This document shows positions 7,610-14,033 of a stretch of DNA of 17,020 nt, in pieces. The stretch is taken from the NCBI GenBank assembly GCA_964629975.1, contig CAZVUN010000058.1, positions 1-17,020 on the forward strand, read 5' to 3'. The stretch's first letter is position 1. The number at the start of each line of letters is the position of its first letter. The notes beneath the pieces were generated by a model. The model worked only from the letters and a program-made list of their open reading frames with translations. It ran no database searches and was not told where the DNA came from. Both the position numbers and the translations under genes were made by a program. This stretch comes from G020354085 sp964629975 (GTDB lineage Bacteria > Pseudomonadota > Gammaproteobacteria > Acidiferrobacterales > Sulfurifustaceae).

Positions 7610-8167
7610 TCACGCCAGGTCGAGGGCCGCGCTCGTCTGGCGGTCGTAGACGAGCGCGGCCGACTCGCGCCGCGCCCCGGGATGCAGCAGATGCGGGCGG
7701 CGCTCACCCGGGGCGATCAGGTGCACGACGTGCGCGCCGGCCAGGGTGAGGTAGTCGGCGATGAGCGCGCGATGACACTGGGCCGGATCGCGCTCGGCGC
7801 ACAGGATTGCGGCCGGGGCGCGCGCGGCGAGCTTGGTCAGGGCCGCGACGCCCTTGCCGAACTCGGCGCTGTCCATGTAGTCGGCATAGGCGCGCAGACC
7901 GGGATCGCGCAGCGCCACGTGGCGCGAGTCGGCGCGCGGACTGCGCTGCCCGCCGAGCTGGCGACCGGCCCAGTGGTAGGCAATGCCGGCGGCCTCGGTG
8001 GCGGCGCGCAGGCTGGCCTCGCTGAACTGCGGATGGCGGCGCGAATGCGGCTGGGCGCGTACGTCGATCAGGGTCTGCACGCCGGCCGCGCGCAGCATGC
8101 CGATCAGCTCATCGAGCGGTCGGTCGCTGTGCCCGACGGTGTACAGGGTCAGAGCGGTTGGCAGCAT
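7610..8167 (-). CDS. DUF488 family protein
   Basis: A 185-residue DUF488 protein. Recognisable marks are YTVGHSDRPLDELIGML (9-25), LIDVRAQPHSRRHPQFS (33-49) and the C-terminal cysteine pair CAERDPAQCHRALIADYL (123-140), in which Cys123 and Cys131-His132 are conserved in the family. The biochemical role is not settled. ATG 8167 is chosen because the domain starts immediately after it; upstream starts would add a low-complexity leader. It is the first gene of the DUF488-methyltransferase-msrA unit; its stop codon is 4 bases from the next start, suggesting coupled translation. The 156-base upstream gap is shared with the divergent 74-residue gene and contains a perfect inverted repeat. Confidence 0.85.
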   Translation of the reverse strand: MLPTALTLYTVGHSDRPLDELIGMLRAAGVQTLIDVRAQPHSRRHPQFSEASLRAATEAAGIAYHWAGRQLGGQRSPRADSRHVALRDPGLRAYADYMDSAEFGKGVAALTKLAARAPAAILCAERDPAQCHRALIADYLTLAGAHVVHLIAPGERRPHLLHPGARRESAALVYDRQTSAALDLA

Positions 8168-8201
8168 GGCGGCAAGCCTACCACAGCGCGCGCGCTGGCC
8201 A

Positions 8202-8221
8202 GGAATTTCGCTGGAAATTCC
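8202..8221. repeat. Perfect inverted repeat in a divergent promoter region
   Basis: GGAATTTC (8202-8209) and GAAATTCC (8214-8221) are exact reverse complements around GCTG. This AT-rich 20-base palindrome stands out in a GC-rich background and lies between two divergently transcribed genes (starts 8167 and 8324). It could be an operator for a dimeric regulator or form a small hairpin. A second pairing, GGGGG with CCCCC, follows at 8223-8240. Confidence 0.6.
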
Positions 8222-8323
8222 GGGGGTTTGCCCGCCCCCTACATTTACCGGCGCGGGCGGCCGATAAGCTTGGCAGCGGCGGGCACTGCGCCCGTCCACT
8301 ACCGCAGTAATTCAGGGGACGGC

Positions 8324-8548
8324 ATGAAGCACTTGGAACTGCAGTTGATCGCCATTGACCTCGAAAACGGCCAGCGTGGCATCTTCATCGGCGTGCCGCT
8401 GGTCTCGGAAGAGCGTGCCACGAAGGGCTACAAGATCGAGGACGTGTGGTTCTCGAACGTCCAGCAGATTCCCGAGAATCTCACCGTCGCCAAGCTGATC
8501 CGCATGGTGGGTGAACAGATCGCCATGCCGCAGCAGACGGTTCAGTAG
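8324..8548 (+). CDS. Conserved-looking 74-residue protein of unknown function
   Basis: A small soluble acidic-to-neutral protein starting at ATG 8324, with AGGGGA in the ideal Shine-Dalgarno position (5-6 bases upstream). The sequence is non-repetitive and shows an amphipathic, strand-then-helix look: LELQLIAIDL and GIFIGVPLV followed by a C-terminal helix around NLTVAKLIRMVGEQI. Codon third positions are GC-rich as in neighbouring genes, and a hairpin follows its stop codon. I do not recognise the family. No cysteines, membrane segment or signal peptide are present. It stands alone, divergent from the DUF488 operon. The opposite-strand frame here is a shadow. Confidence 0.75.
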   Translation: MKHLELQLIAIDLENGQRGIFIGVPLVSEERATKGYKIEDVWFSNVQQIPENLTVAKLIRMVGEQIAMPQQTVQ

Positions 8549-8573
8549 GCCCGGCGCCACGCGCCTCGCCCCA

Positions 8574-8601
8574 CGCCCGACCGCCCGGTGGCGGCCGGGC
8601 G
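8574..8601 (+). terminator. GC-rich hairpin after the 74-residue gene
   Basis: CGCCCG (8574-8579) and CCGCC (8581-8585) pair with GGCGG (8590-8594) and CGGGCG (8596-8601), with one A/C mismatch and a four-base loop. The structure begins 25 bases after the stop codon. There is no U-run, so it may act as a stabilising or Rho-assisted end. Confidence 0.45.
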
Positions 8602-8617
8602 CTCGTGCCTGCGCGGT

Positions 8618-8641
8618 GCGATCGGTGCCGGTGCCGATCGC
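8618..8641. promoter_or_regulatory. Inverted repeat overlapping the -35 region of the YkgJ gene
   Basis: GCGATCGG (8618-8625) and CCGATCGC (8634-8641) form a perfect 8-base inverted repeat with an 8-base spacer. The right arm ends 3 bases before TATAAT (8645-8650), so a protein bound here would cover the -35 region. This placement suggests an operator; the regulator is unknown. Confidence 0.45.
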
Positions 8642-8644
8642 CGC

Positions 8645-8650
8645 TATAAT
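8645..8650 (+). promoter_or_regulatory. Consensus -10 box (TATAAT) before the YkgJ gene
   Basis: A perfect TATAAT ends 8 bases before ATG 8659. The expected transcription start is at about 8657, which leaves a two-base leader and no room for a Shine-Dalgarno sequence. No good -35 is seen. Confidence 0.65.
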
Positions 8651-8658
8651 GCGCTGCC

Positions 8659-9066
8659 ATGTACTACCGCGGGCATGCCTTGCGCTTCGCCTGCACCGGT
8701 TGCGGGCACTGCTGCACCGGGTGCGGCAGTAGCTGGGTCGTCGAGGTCACGCGCGCCGAGCAGCGCCGCATTCAGCGCTACCTCGGCATCTCGCGCGATT
8801 GGTTCCGGCGCCGCTACCTGTTTCGCTTCGATGCCGACACCGAAAGCCTCGTCATGCCCGGCGGGCGCTGCGTGTTTCTCGACGCGGCCAACCGCTGCCG
8901 CATCTACCGGGTGCGGCCGCGGCAGTGCCGCACCTACCCGTTCTGGCCGGAGCTGGTGACGCGCGCTGCCCACTGGCGGCTCGAGGCGCGGCGCTGCGAG
9001 GGAATCGGGCGCGGTGCGGTGGTGCCGCTCGCCCGCATCGAACGGCTGCTGCGCCAGCAGCGCTGA
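8659..9066 (+). CDS. YkgJ family cysteine-cluster protein (metal-binding)
   Basis: A 135-residue member of the YkgJ/CxxCxxCC family, predicted to bind zinc or an iron-sulfur cluster. The N-terminal cluster is CTGCGHCCTGC (Cys12, 15, 18, 19, 22). It is followed by the family's CVFLD (Cys71), CRIYRVRPRQCRTYPF (Cys80, Cys90) and a last Cys in RRCEG. The RP-x-CRxYPF segment is diagnostic. The biochemical role is not established for the family. ATG 8659 is the only start in frame that keeps the whole cysteine cluster; it has no Shine-Dalgarno sequence but a TATAAT just upstream. The gene is alone on its strand and converges on the UbiE-like gene. Confidence 0.88.
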   Translation: MYYRGHALRFACTGCGHCCTGCGSSWVVEVTRAEQRRIQRYLGISRDWFRRRYLFRFDADTESLVMPGGRCVFLDAANRCRIYRVRPRQCRTYPFWPELVTRAAHWRLEARRCEGIGRGAVVPLARIERLLRQQR

Positions 9067-9072
9067 CCCGCA

Positions 9073-9094
9073 CCCGCGGGGCCCGCGCCGCGGG
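9073..9094. terminator. Shared hairpin between convergent genes
   Basis: CCCGCGG (9073-9079) pairs exactly with CCGCGGG (9088-9094) across an 8-base loop. It fills most of the 35-base gap between the convergent YkgJ and UbiE-like genes, so it could end transcription from both sides. No U-run is present. Confidence 0.45.
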
Positions 9095-9101
9095 CGGCGC
9101 G

Positions 9102-9842
9102 CTACTTGGAGGCGCGGTGATGGCCGATCATGCCGCCGAAGATGGTGCGCTGGCGCACGTCCCGGAAGCCGAGCTCACGCAGCAGCTGCGACAGCTCGTT
9201 GGCCGAGTAGAACATGCTGAGCGTGTCGATGAAGTACTTCTTGCAGTTCTTGGCCGCCTCGCTCGAACGGAACACGAGCGCCGTGAACGCCAGGCAGAAG
9301 CGCAGGTACCCGTAATAGGCGAGCTCGACGAAGCGGCTGTCGGGGCGCTCCATGTCGCAGTGGTAGAAATGCCCGCCCGGCTTGAGCACGCGATGAATCT
9401 CGCGGAACACCTCCATCACGCGCAGATGGCGCGAGGCCCACTGCAGGGTGACGACATCGAAACTGTTGTCCGGGAACGGCAGCTTGTGCACGTCGCCAAT
9501 GGTGCTGTCGATCTGGAAACCGCGCGCCTCGGCGCGCGCGCGCCCCACCTCCTGCATGGCGGCGCTGCGGTCGATGGCGTGCACCTTGAGCGTCGGCTCG
9601 CGCTCGAGCAGCGCGATGCCCACGGCGTTGGTGCCGGCACAGACATCGAGCACCTTCTGCCCGGGCTTGACGTCGATGGTGGACTGGAACTTGTCGCGGA
9701 AATGATTCCACATGCCGAGGCTGGCGACATGGTTGGCGCGATCGTAGTACCGGGCGACGTCGGCAAACACCGCGTCGAGTTCCTGATACCAGATCTCGCC
9801 GAACTCGCGCTCGCGCACTAGCTCTTTGGCACTGAATTGCAT
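9102..9842 (-). CDS. UbiE-like class I methyltransferase
   Basis: A 246-residue methyltransferase close in length and layout to UbiE/COQ5 quinone C-methyltransferases. Features are FADVARYYDRANHVASLGMWNHF (26-48), reminiscent of the UbiE N-terminal motif, motif I VLDVCAGTNAVGIALL (64-79), an acidic motif (HAIDRSAAM), LPFPDNSFDVVTLQWASRHL, and the C-terminal FGGMIGHHRASK, similar to UbiE's GGIVALHRG ending. The motif I glycines are altered (CAGTNAVG instead of GGTGD), so it is more likely a paralogue than housekeeping UbiE. The substrate is probably a quinone precursor or another lipid-like phenol; this is inference. ATG 9842 has GGAGGT at good spacing. An FNR/Anr-type promoter is visible upstream. 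Confidence 0.82.
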   Translation of the reverse strand: MQFSAKELVREREFGEIWYQELDAVFADVARYYDRANHVASLGMWNHFRDKFQSTIDVKPGQKVLDVCAGTNAVGIALLEREPTLKVHAIDRSAAMQEVGRARAEARGFQIDSTIGDVHKLPFPDNSFDVVTLQWASRHLRVMEVFREIHRVLKPGGHFYHCDMERPDSRFVELAYYGYLRFCLAFTALVFRSSEAAKNCKKYFIDTLSMFYSANELSQLLRELGFRDVRQRTIFGGMIGHHRASK

Positions 9843-9884
9843 TGGCTGACCTCCATCTTGTTGTTAGCGGGCGACTGGCGAGCA

Positions 9885-9926
9885 TCTATACGCCAGGACC
9901 GCCCGGCCATTATTGACGCATCTCAA
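9885..9926 (-). promoter_or_regulatory. Candidate FNR/Anr-type class II promoter
   Basis: TTGAC-GCAT-CTCAA (9913-9926) matches the TTGAT-N4-ATCAA consensus at 8 of 10 defined bases. On the minus strand TATAGA (9890-9885) is a 4-of-6 -10 box. Placing the start at 9878, seven bases past the -10, puts the box centre (9919.5) at exactly -41.5, the geometry for FNR-family activation. No -35 is needed in such promoters. The rest of the 147-base gap holds no gene. Confidence 0.5.
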
Positions 9927-9989
9927 ATTTTCCGACTTATCCCCTGTTCTGGCCAGTGGCGCGGGACACGCTACAGCGCGCGCCCGGCC

Positions 9990-11441
9990 TCAGGGAATAG
10001 CCGCCTCGGTGAGTGCGTCGTCGAGGCCTGGCTCGGCCGCCCCCCGCGGGGCGGCGACTGAATTGGCATAGTAACGCAGGATCTCGCGGGCCTGCGGCGC
10101 CGGCCGGTAGCTGTCGCCGGCCTGCACTACCAGGTGGCGCAGCACCAGCATGTTGAGGGCGGTGGCAAGCGTGTATTCGCGTGCCCGCCCCGGCACCACC
10201 ATGCGTCCGCTCGCCTCGAGCTGCTCGGCGAGACGCGCGGCGCGCCGCCGCAGCTGCGCGAACCCCAGGCCCTCGGCCGGCGCATCGAGCAGTACCGTGG
10301 CCAGCAACGGGATGGGCAGGACCGGCACGGCGTGCTCCACGGCCGCCATCAGCCGCCGCGCCAGCCGCTCGACCTCGACGAAGCGCGTCTCGGCCGCCAG
10401 GCGCGAGAAGTCGAGCCCGTGCGCGTGGCAGTGGGCGCGCGCCGACACTGGATGGCCGAAGTTCACGGCCGCATAGCCGAAGCGATGCCAGCGCGAGCGC
10501 GCCATGAGCCAGAGATTGCGGCCGATGAACCCGAGCGTGGTGCGGATGACGAACGCCCGTGAGCGGCGCGGCGCCCCGGGATCGAGGCGCCGCACCAGAC
10601 TGCGGTCCTCCAGCACGCGGTCGTAGTTGATGCCGACCGGCACGAACACGACGTCGCGACCGTGCTGCGGATCGAAGCCGCGCAGCATGTAGTCGAGCAT
10701 GCCGAGCTTCGGGTCGCGCAGGCGGCCATCGCGCGTGAGCCCGCCCTCCGGGAACAGCGCCTGGCACACGCCCTCGCGCGTGGCCATGTGCACGTAGCGC
10801 TCGAGCACGCGCCGGTACAAGGGGTTGTTGGAGTTGCGGCGCACGAAGAACGCGCCCATGGCGCGGATCAGCTGCGTCAGCGGCCAGATGCGCGCCCACT
10901 CCCCGACCGCGTAGGAGAGCGCGGTGTGCTCGGCGGCGAGAAATGCCACCAGCACATAGTCCATGTTGGAGCGGTGGTTCATCACGAACACCACGGTCGC
11001 GTGCGGATCGATCGCGGCCAGACGATCGGCATCGGCGAAGCCGACGCGCACGCGATACAGCAGGCGCGCCAGACGGTTCGCGCACCAGTAGCCGATGCGG
11101 AAATACAGGTAGGCGTTGAACGCCGGCACGATCTCGTGCGCGTACTTGACGACCTCGGCCTGCGCCACCTCGCGCGGCATGGCCTGCGCCTGCGCGTACG
11201 CCTGCATCGCCTCCAGCACCTTCGGGTCGTAGACCAGGCGGTCGATCAGGACCGCGCGGCGCGTGAGCTGGAAGGGGCGGATCGAGATGTTGAGGCGGGT
11301 GTTGACCTCGTCGATCACGCGGTTGATGCGCGCGCGCAGCAGCCAGCGCACGCCCGGCAGCAGCAGGCGCTCGAGCGCCGCCCACAGCGCGAGCGCCACG
11401 AGCAGCAGGAACAGCCACAGCGGTAGTGTTACCTGACTCAC
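9990..11441 (-). CDS. PlsB-like glycerol-phosphate acyltransferase, short form
   Basis: A 483-residue membrane-associated acyltransferase. An N-terminal hydrophobic segment (6-24) is followed by the PlsC/PlsB catalytic blocks: NHRSNMD (155-161, the HX4D motif His156/Asp161), GAFFVRR (196-202), FPEGGLTRDGRL (230-241) and VFVPVGINYDR (265-275). The FPEGG-TR-PKLGML layout is closer to glycerol-3-phosphate acyltransferases (PlsB) than to PlsC. E. coli PlsB is about 807 residues, so this is a short family member lacking part of the N-terminal region. It should acylate glycerol-3-phosphate or lysophosphatidate in phospholipid synthesis; the exact acceptor is not proven. GTG 11441 has GGGAGGG a few bases upstream. 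It lies 45 bases after the second YkgJ gene. Confidence 0.87.
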   Translation of the reverse strand: MSQVTLPLWLFLLLVALALWAALERLLLPGVRWLLRARINRVIDEVNTRLNISIRPFQLTRRAVLIDRLVYDPKVLEAMQAYAQAQAMPREVAQAEVVKYAHEIVPAFNAYLYFRIGYWCANRLARLLYRVRVGFADADRLAAIDPHATVVFVMNHRSNMDYVLVAFLAAEHTALSYAVGEWARIWPLTQLIRAMGAFFVRRNSNNPLYRRVLERYVHMATREGVCQALFPEGGLTRDGRLRDPKLGMLDYMLRGFDPQHGRDVVFVPVGINYDRVLEDRSLVRRLDPGAPRRSRAFVIRTTLGFIGRNLWLMARSRWHRFGYAAVNFGHPVSARAHCHAHGLDFSRLAAETRFVEVERLARRLMAAVEHAVPVLPIPLLATVLLDAPAEGLGFAQLRRRAARLAEQLEASGRMVVPGRAREYTLATALNMLVLRHLVVQAGDSYRPAPQAREILRYYANSVAAPRGAAEPGLDDALTEAAIP

Positions 11442-11486
11442 GCCCGCCCTCCCGAACCTCCCCGCGTGCCGACGCGGACCCCCAGG

Positions 11487-12158
11487 CTAGCCGTCGCCGC
11501 GCCGCGCGCGGTCGAACTTGTCCATCTTGTCCGCGACACTCCCCCAGTTGAGCTCGCGCAGCACACGCGCGAGCGTGTGCAGGCGACCCTCCTTCACCGC
11601 GCGCCGCCGCGCGGCGCTCTTCTTGACGTTGTAGAACGGCAGCATGGTGTAGAACGCCTGATCACTGTAGCGCTGGAGCGGGGTGAGCACGTCGTGGCGG
11701 CGCGTGTAGTAGGCGTCCTCGCCCTCGGCGCATGCCCGGTCGAACACGTTGAACTGGCGGCACGCCATGGGCCGCAGCGGATGGATGGCGCAGGCCTCCT
11801 CGACCAGGAACGGGCAGTGCCCGAGCGCGCGATGGGTGCGCAACTGCTGCTTGAGGCGCGTGCGCGTCGGCTCGGCCAACTGCTCCGTGGCGTACCAGCT
11901 GATGCCGACCAGCTCGAGCGGATACACCGGGATGGTGGCATGCGCGCGACAGCAGGCGGCGCAACCGCGCGCGCACGCGAGCCGCCGGCCCTGCGCCTCC
12001 TCGCGGCGGATGCCCTCGGCCACGCCCTGATCGGTGAGGAAGTAGCCATCGAGCAGCAGCGGCAGCCACGCAAACCTCGCCTCCTCGTGCGGGAAGCGCA
12101 GGCGCGTGGCGCCGGCACCTTCCGGTGCTCCCGGCACGGCAACCGTGTCGTCAATCAT
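11487..12158 (-). CDS. YkgJ family cysteine-cluster protein, second copy
   Basis: A 223-residue protein with a YkgJ-type cluster: CARGCAACC (Cys62, 66, 69, 70), HCPFL (Cys115), ACAIHPLRPMACRQFNVFD (Cys123, Cys133) and Cys143. The C-x3-C-x2-CC spacing and the RPMACR element define the family; the role is probably metal or iron-sulfur binding. It is longer than and only distantly similar to the 135-residue copy at 8659; the two are different subfamilies rather than a recent duplication. ATG 12158 has no clear Shine-Dalgarno sequence. It is the first gene of a unit with the PlsB-like acyltransferase. A candidate -10 (TACAAT) lies upstream. Confidence 0.85.
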   Translation of the reverse strand: MIDDTVAVPGAPEGAGATRLRFPHEEARFAWLPLLLDGYFLTDQGVAEGIRREEAQGRRLACARGCAACCRAHATIPVYPLELVGISWYATEQLAEPTRTRLKQQLRTHRALGHCPFLVEEACAIHPLRPMACRQFNVFDRACAEGEDAYYTRRHDVLTPLQRYSDQAFYTMLPFYNVKKSAARRRAVKEGRLHTLARVLRELNWGSVADKMDKFDRARRGDG

Positions 12159-12193
12159 GGATAGCGGCGTTGGCCTGGCTGGCGCGGCCAGGC

Positions 12194-12199
12194 ATTGTA
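12194..12199 (-). promoter_or_regulatory. -10-like box (TACAAT) before the second YkgJ gene
   Basis: On the minus strand TACAAT matches 5 of 6 -10 positions and would give a start near 12187 and a leader of about 29 bases. The -35 region is poor. A 6-base-stem hairpin (12173-12193) lies in the leader. Confidence 0.35.
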
Positions 12200-12239
12200 C
12201 CTGTCGAGGCGCCGCCCGCCGCCCGCCGCGCGGATGCTG

Positions 12240-12824
12240 CTAGCACTCGGCGTTCTCGCCTTGCGCGAGGTGCCGGGCGGCGCGCTCGCACAGCTCATCG
12301 AAATGCGCTTCGAGCGCGGCGTTGGCGCCGCGCACCTCGTCGACCACCGCGCGCGCCCACGCGAGGTAGCGGCGCTTGCGCTCGACCGGCCAGCCGGCCG
12401 GCGGGGCCTCGACGATGTCACGCAGGTTGCAGATCTTGTCGGCGATCTTGACCAGGCGGGCACGCGGCGAGGCGCGGTGCGCGTGCACGACTTGCAGGCG
12501 CTTGCGCACCTGCGGCGGCAGATTCTTGTCGTCGGTCACCTCCTCCACCAGCTGGCGGATCTCCGGCCCGAACAGCGCCTCGAGCTCCGCACCCGTGGTC
12601 TCGGTGTCCTCGATGGTGTCGTGCAGGATCGCGGCCGCCACGGTGACCGCATCGCGCACCCCGCCGATGTTGACCAGCGTCTCGGCCACCGCGATCGGGT
12701 GGTTGATATAGGGTGAGGCGGCGGCGTCCTTGCGGCGTTGCGCGCGGTGCTTGTCGGCGGCGAAGTGCAGCGCCTTCAGTACCAGCGCAAGCTCATCGGG
12801 CGGCATCGTCAGGGTCACGGTCAT
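12240..12824 (-). CDS. Mesh1-type small alarmone hydrolase ((p)ppGpp phosphohydrolase)
   Basis: A 194-residue HD-domain protein very like animal and bacterial Mesh1 (SAH). It consists of the hydrolase half of RelA/SpoT only, with no synthetase, TGS or ACT domain. Active-site elements are all present: HRAQRRKD (26-33), PYINHP with His42, ILHDTIEDT with His68-Asp69 and Glu72-Asp73, EEVTDDK (94-100) and VKIADKICNLRDI with Asp129 and Asn133. The expected reaction is Mn-dependent removal of the 3'-pyrophosphate from (p)ppGpp; human MESH1 also hydrolyses NADPH. ATG 12824 follows the HD-GYP stop codon with no base between them (TGAATG), and a weak GGTGA overlaps the stop codon. Translation is therefore probably coupled to the HD-GYP gene. 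Confidence 0.92.
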   Translation of the reverse strand: MTVTLTMPPDELALVLKALHFAADKHRAQRRKDAAASPYINHPIAVAETLVNIGGVRDAVTVAAAILHDTIEDTETTGAELEALFGPEIRQLVEEVTDDKNLPPQVRKRLQVVHAHRASPRARLVKIADKICNLRDIVEAPPAGWPVERKRRYLAWARAVVDEVRGANAALEAHFDELCERAARHLAQGENAEC

Positions 12825-13952
12825 TCACCCGAGGGTGTCTTCGCGGAACTGCTGCTGGATCTCCTCGACCTGCGCGCGATGCGTGATCAGCGCCTGCACA
12901 CAGTCCGCATCGAGCTTGCTGCCGGCAAGCTGGCGCAACATGTCGAACGCCGCGTCGTTGCTCCACGCCGGCTTGTACGGCCGGCGGCTGGTGAGGGCAT
13001 CGAAAATGTCCGCCACCGCCACGATGCGCGCCTCGATCGGGATCGCCGCGCCGCGCAGCCCGTGCGGGTAGCCGCCCCCGTCGACGCTCTCGTGGTGGTA
13101 CGCGGCGATGTTGCGCAGCACCTCGCTGTGCGGCAGGCGCCCGAGGTCGAAGTTGGCGAGCATGCGATCGATCAGCTCGCGGCCCTTGACGGCGTGGGTC
13201 TGCATGATCACACGCTCGCTCGCATCGAGCTTGCCGGGCTTGAGCAGGATGCGGTCCGGGATCGCGATCTTGCCGATGTCGTGCAGCGGCGCGAACGCGA
13301 ATACCTGCTCGACGTACTCGTCACTCAGGCCGTGGCGCTCGGCGACCGCCAGCGCAATCAGACGCGCGTAGCGCGCCATGCGGTCGAGGTGCGCACCGGT
13401 CTCGTCGTCGCGCGCCCGCGCCATGTCGCGCGCCGTGCGCACCGTGGCAATCAGCGTCTGCAGCGCCGACAACTCGGTGAGGATGGTGAGCGCGATGAGA
13501 TGGCCGAAGGTGTCGAGCCCGTGCAGCGCTTCCTCGCTGAAGCAATCGGCCTCATACGAGTTGAAAAACAGGAACCCGAACAGCGCCCCCTGGCAGTAGA
13601 TCGGCACCGTATAGCTCGCACGGTAGCCCTGCCCGGCAATGCGCTGGGTGTGCTCGCGCGAGCCGTGCTCGAACAGGCTGAGGTCGTTGATCACGCGCGG
13701 GCGGCCGCGTTCCACGATCTCCTTCAGCGACGGGGCGTCGGCGAGCTTGCGGGTGTAATGCGCAAGCGGGTTGTCCGTGCCGCTGCTGTGCACGAAGGTC
13801 GTGAGCTGATCGGTCTTCGGGTCGTACAGCGCGGTCGCGATGCGCGCGATGAACGGGAAGCGCTCTTGCACGATGGCGTGCATGAACTCGAGTTTGGCCG
13901 TCAGCCCGACGCGCCGGTCGATTTCCTGCAGTTGATTGATGTGCTCGTACAT
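12825..13952 (-). CDS. GAF-HD-GYP cyclic-di-GMP phosphodiesterase
   Basis: A 375-residue soluble protein with an N-terminal GAF-like sensor (about 20-160, containing YTVPIYCQGALFGFLFF) and a C-terminal HD-GYP domain (about 165-370). Metal and signature residues are intact: ETGAH (184-188), HDIGKIAIPD (224-233), QTHAVKG (251-257), HHESVDGGGYPHGLRG (286-301) and VADIFDAL (313-320). It should hydrolyse cyclic-di-GMP to pGpG or GMP under control of a GAF ligand; the ligand is unknown. ATG 13952 is used because an in-frame stop lies shortly upstream; GAGG abuts the ATG, so the ribosome-binding site is unusual. It is the first gene of a pair with the alarmone hydrolase. Confidence 0.93.
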   Translation of the reverse strand: MYEHINQLQEIDRRVGLTAKLEFMHAIVQERFPFIARIATALYDPKTDQLTTFVHSSGTDNPLAHYTRKLADAPSLKEIVERGRPRVINDLSLFEHGSREHTQRIAGQGYRASYTVPIYCQGALFGFLFFNSYEADCFSEEALHGLDTFGHLIALTILTELSALQTLIATVRTARDMARARDDETGAHLDRMARYARLIALAVAERHGLSDEYVEQVFAFAPLHDIGKIAIPDRILLKPGKLDASERVIMQTHAVKGRELIDRMLANFDLGRLPHSEVLRNIAAYHHESVDGGGYPHGLRGAAIPIEARIVAVADIFDALTSRRPYKPAWSNDAAFDMLRQLAGSKLDADCVQALITHRAQVEEIQQQFREDTLG

Positions 13953-14033
13953 CCTCGTCAGAAGCCGTGTCGCTGCAGTAACAAGAGTCTAGCCGCTCCG
14001 CCCCGCCGCCACGCACCGGGCCGCCGGCGGGCG

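Noticed and set aside
6883..7707. Longer N-terminus for the methyltransferase starting at 7707
   Set aside because: The extra 34 residues overlap the DUF488 coding sequence and would bury the signal peptide; ATG 7605 fits both the signal peptide and coupling.
8202..8240. Transposon end or CRISPR repeat
   Set aside because: The inverted repeat occurs once, with no transposase, target duplication or repeat-spacer periodicity nearby.
7610..8299. Longer N-terminus for the DUF488 protein starting at 8299
   Set aside because: The extra 44 residues are low-complexity, cross the inverted repeat and intergenic region, and precede the natural domain start at ATG 8167.
9937..11418. A 493-residue minus-strand frame alongside the acyltransferase
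   Set aside because: It is a shifted-frame shadow of the PlsB-like gene, whose catalytic motifs lie in the 9990-11441 frame.
8659..12158. Recent duplication of the YkgJ gene
   Set aside because: The two proteins differ in length (135 and 223 residues), cysteine spacing and most of their sequence, so they are separate subfamilies.
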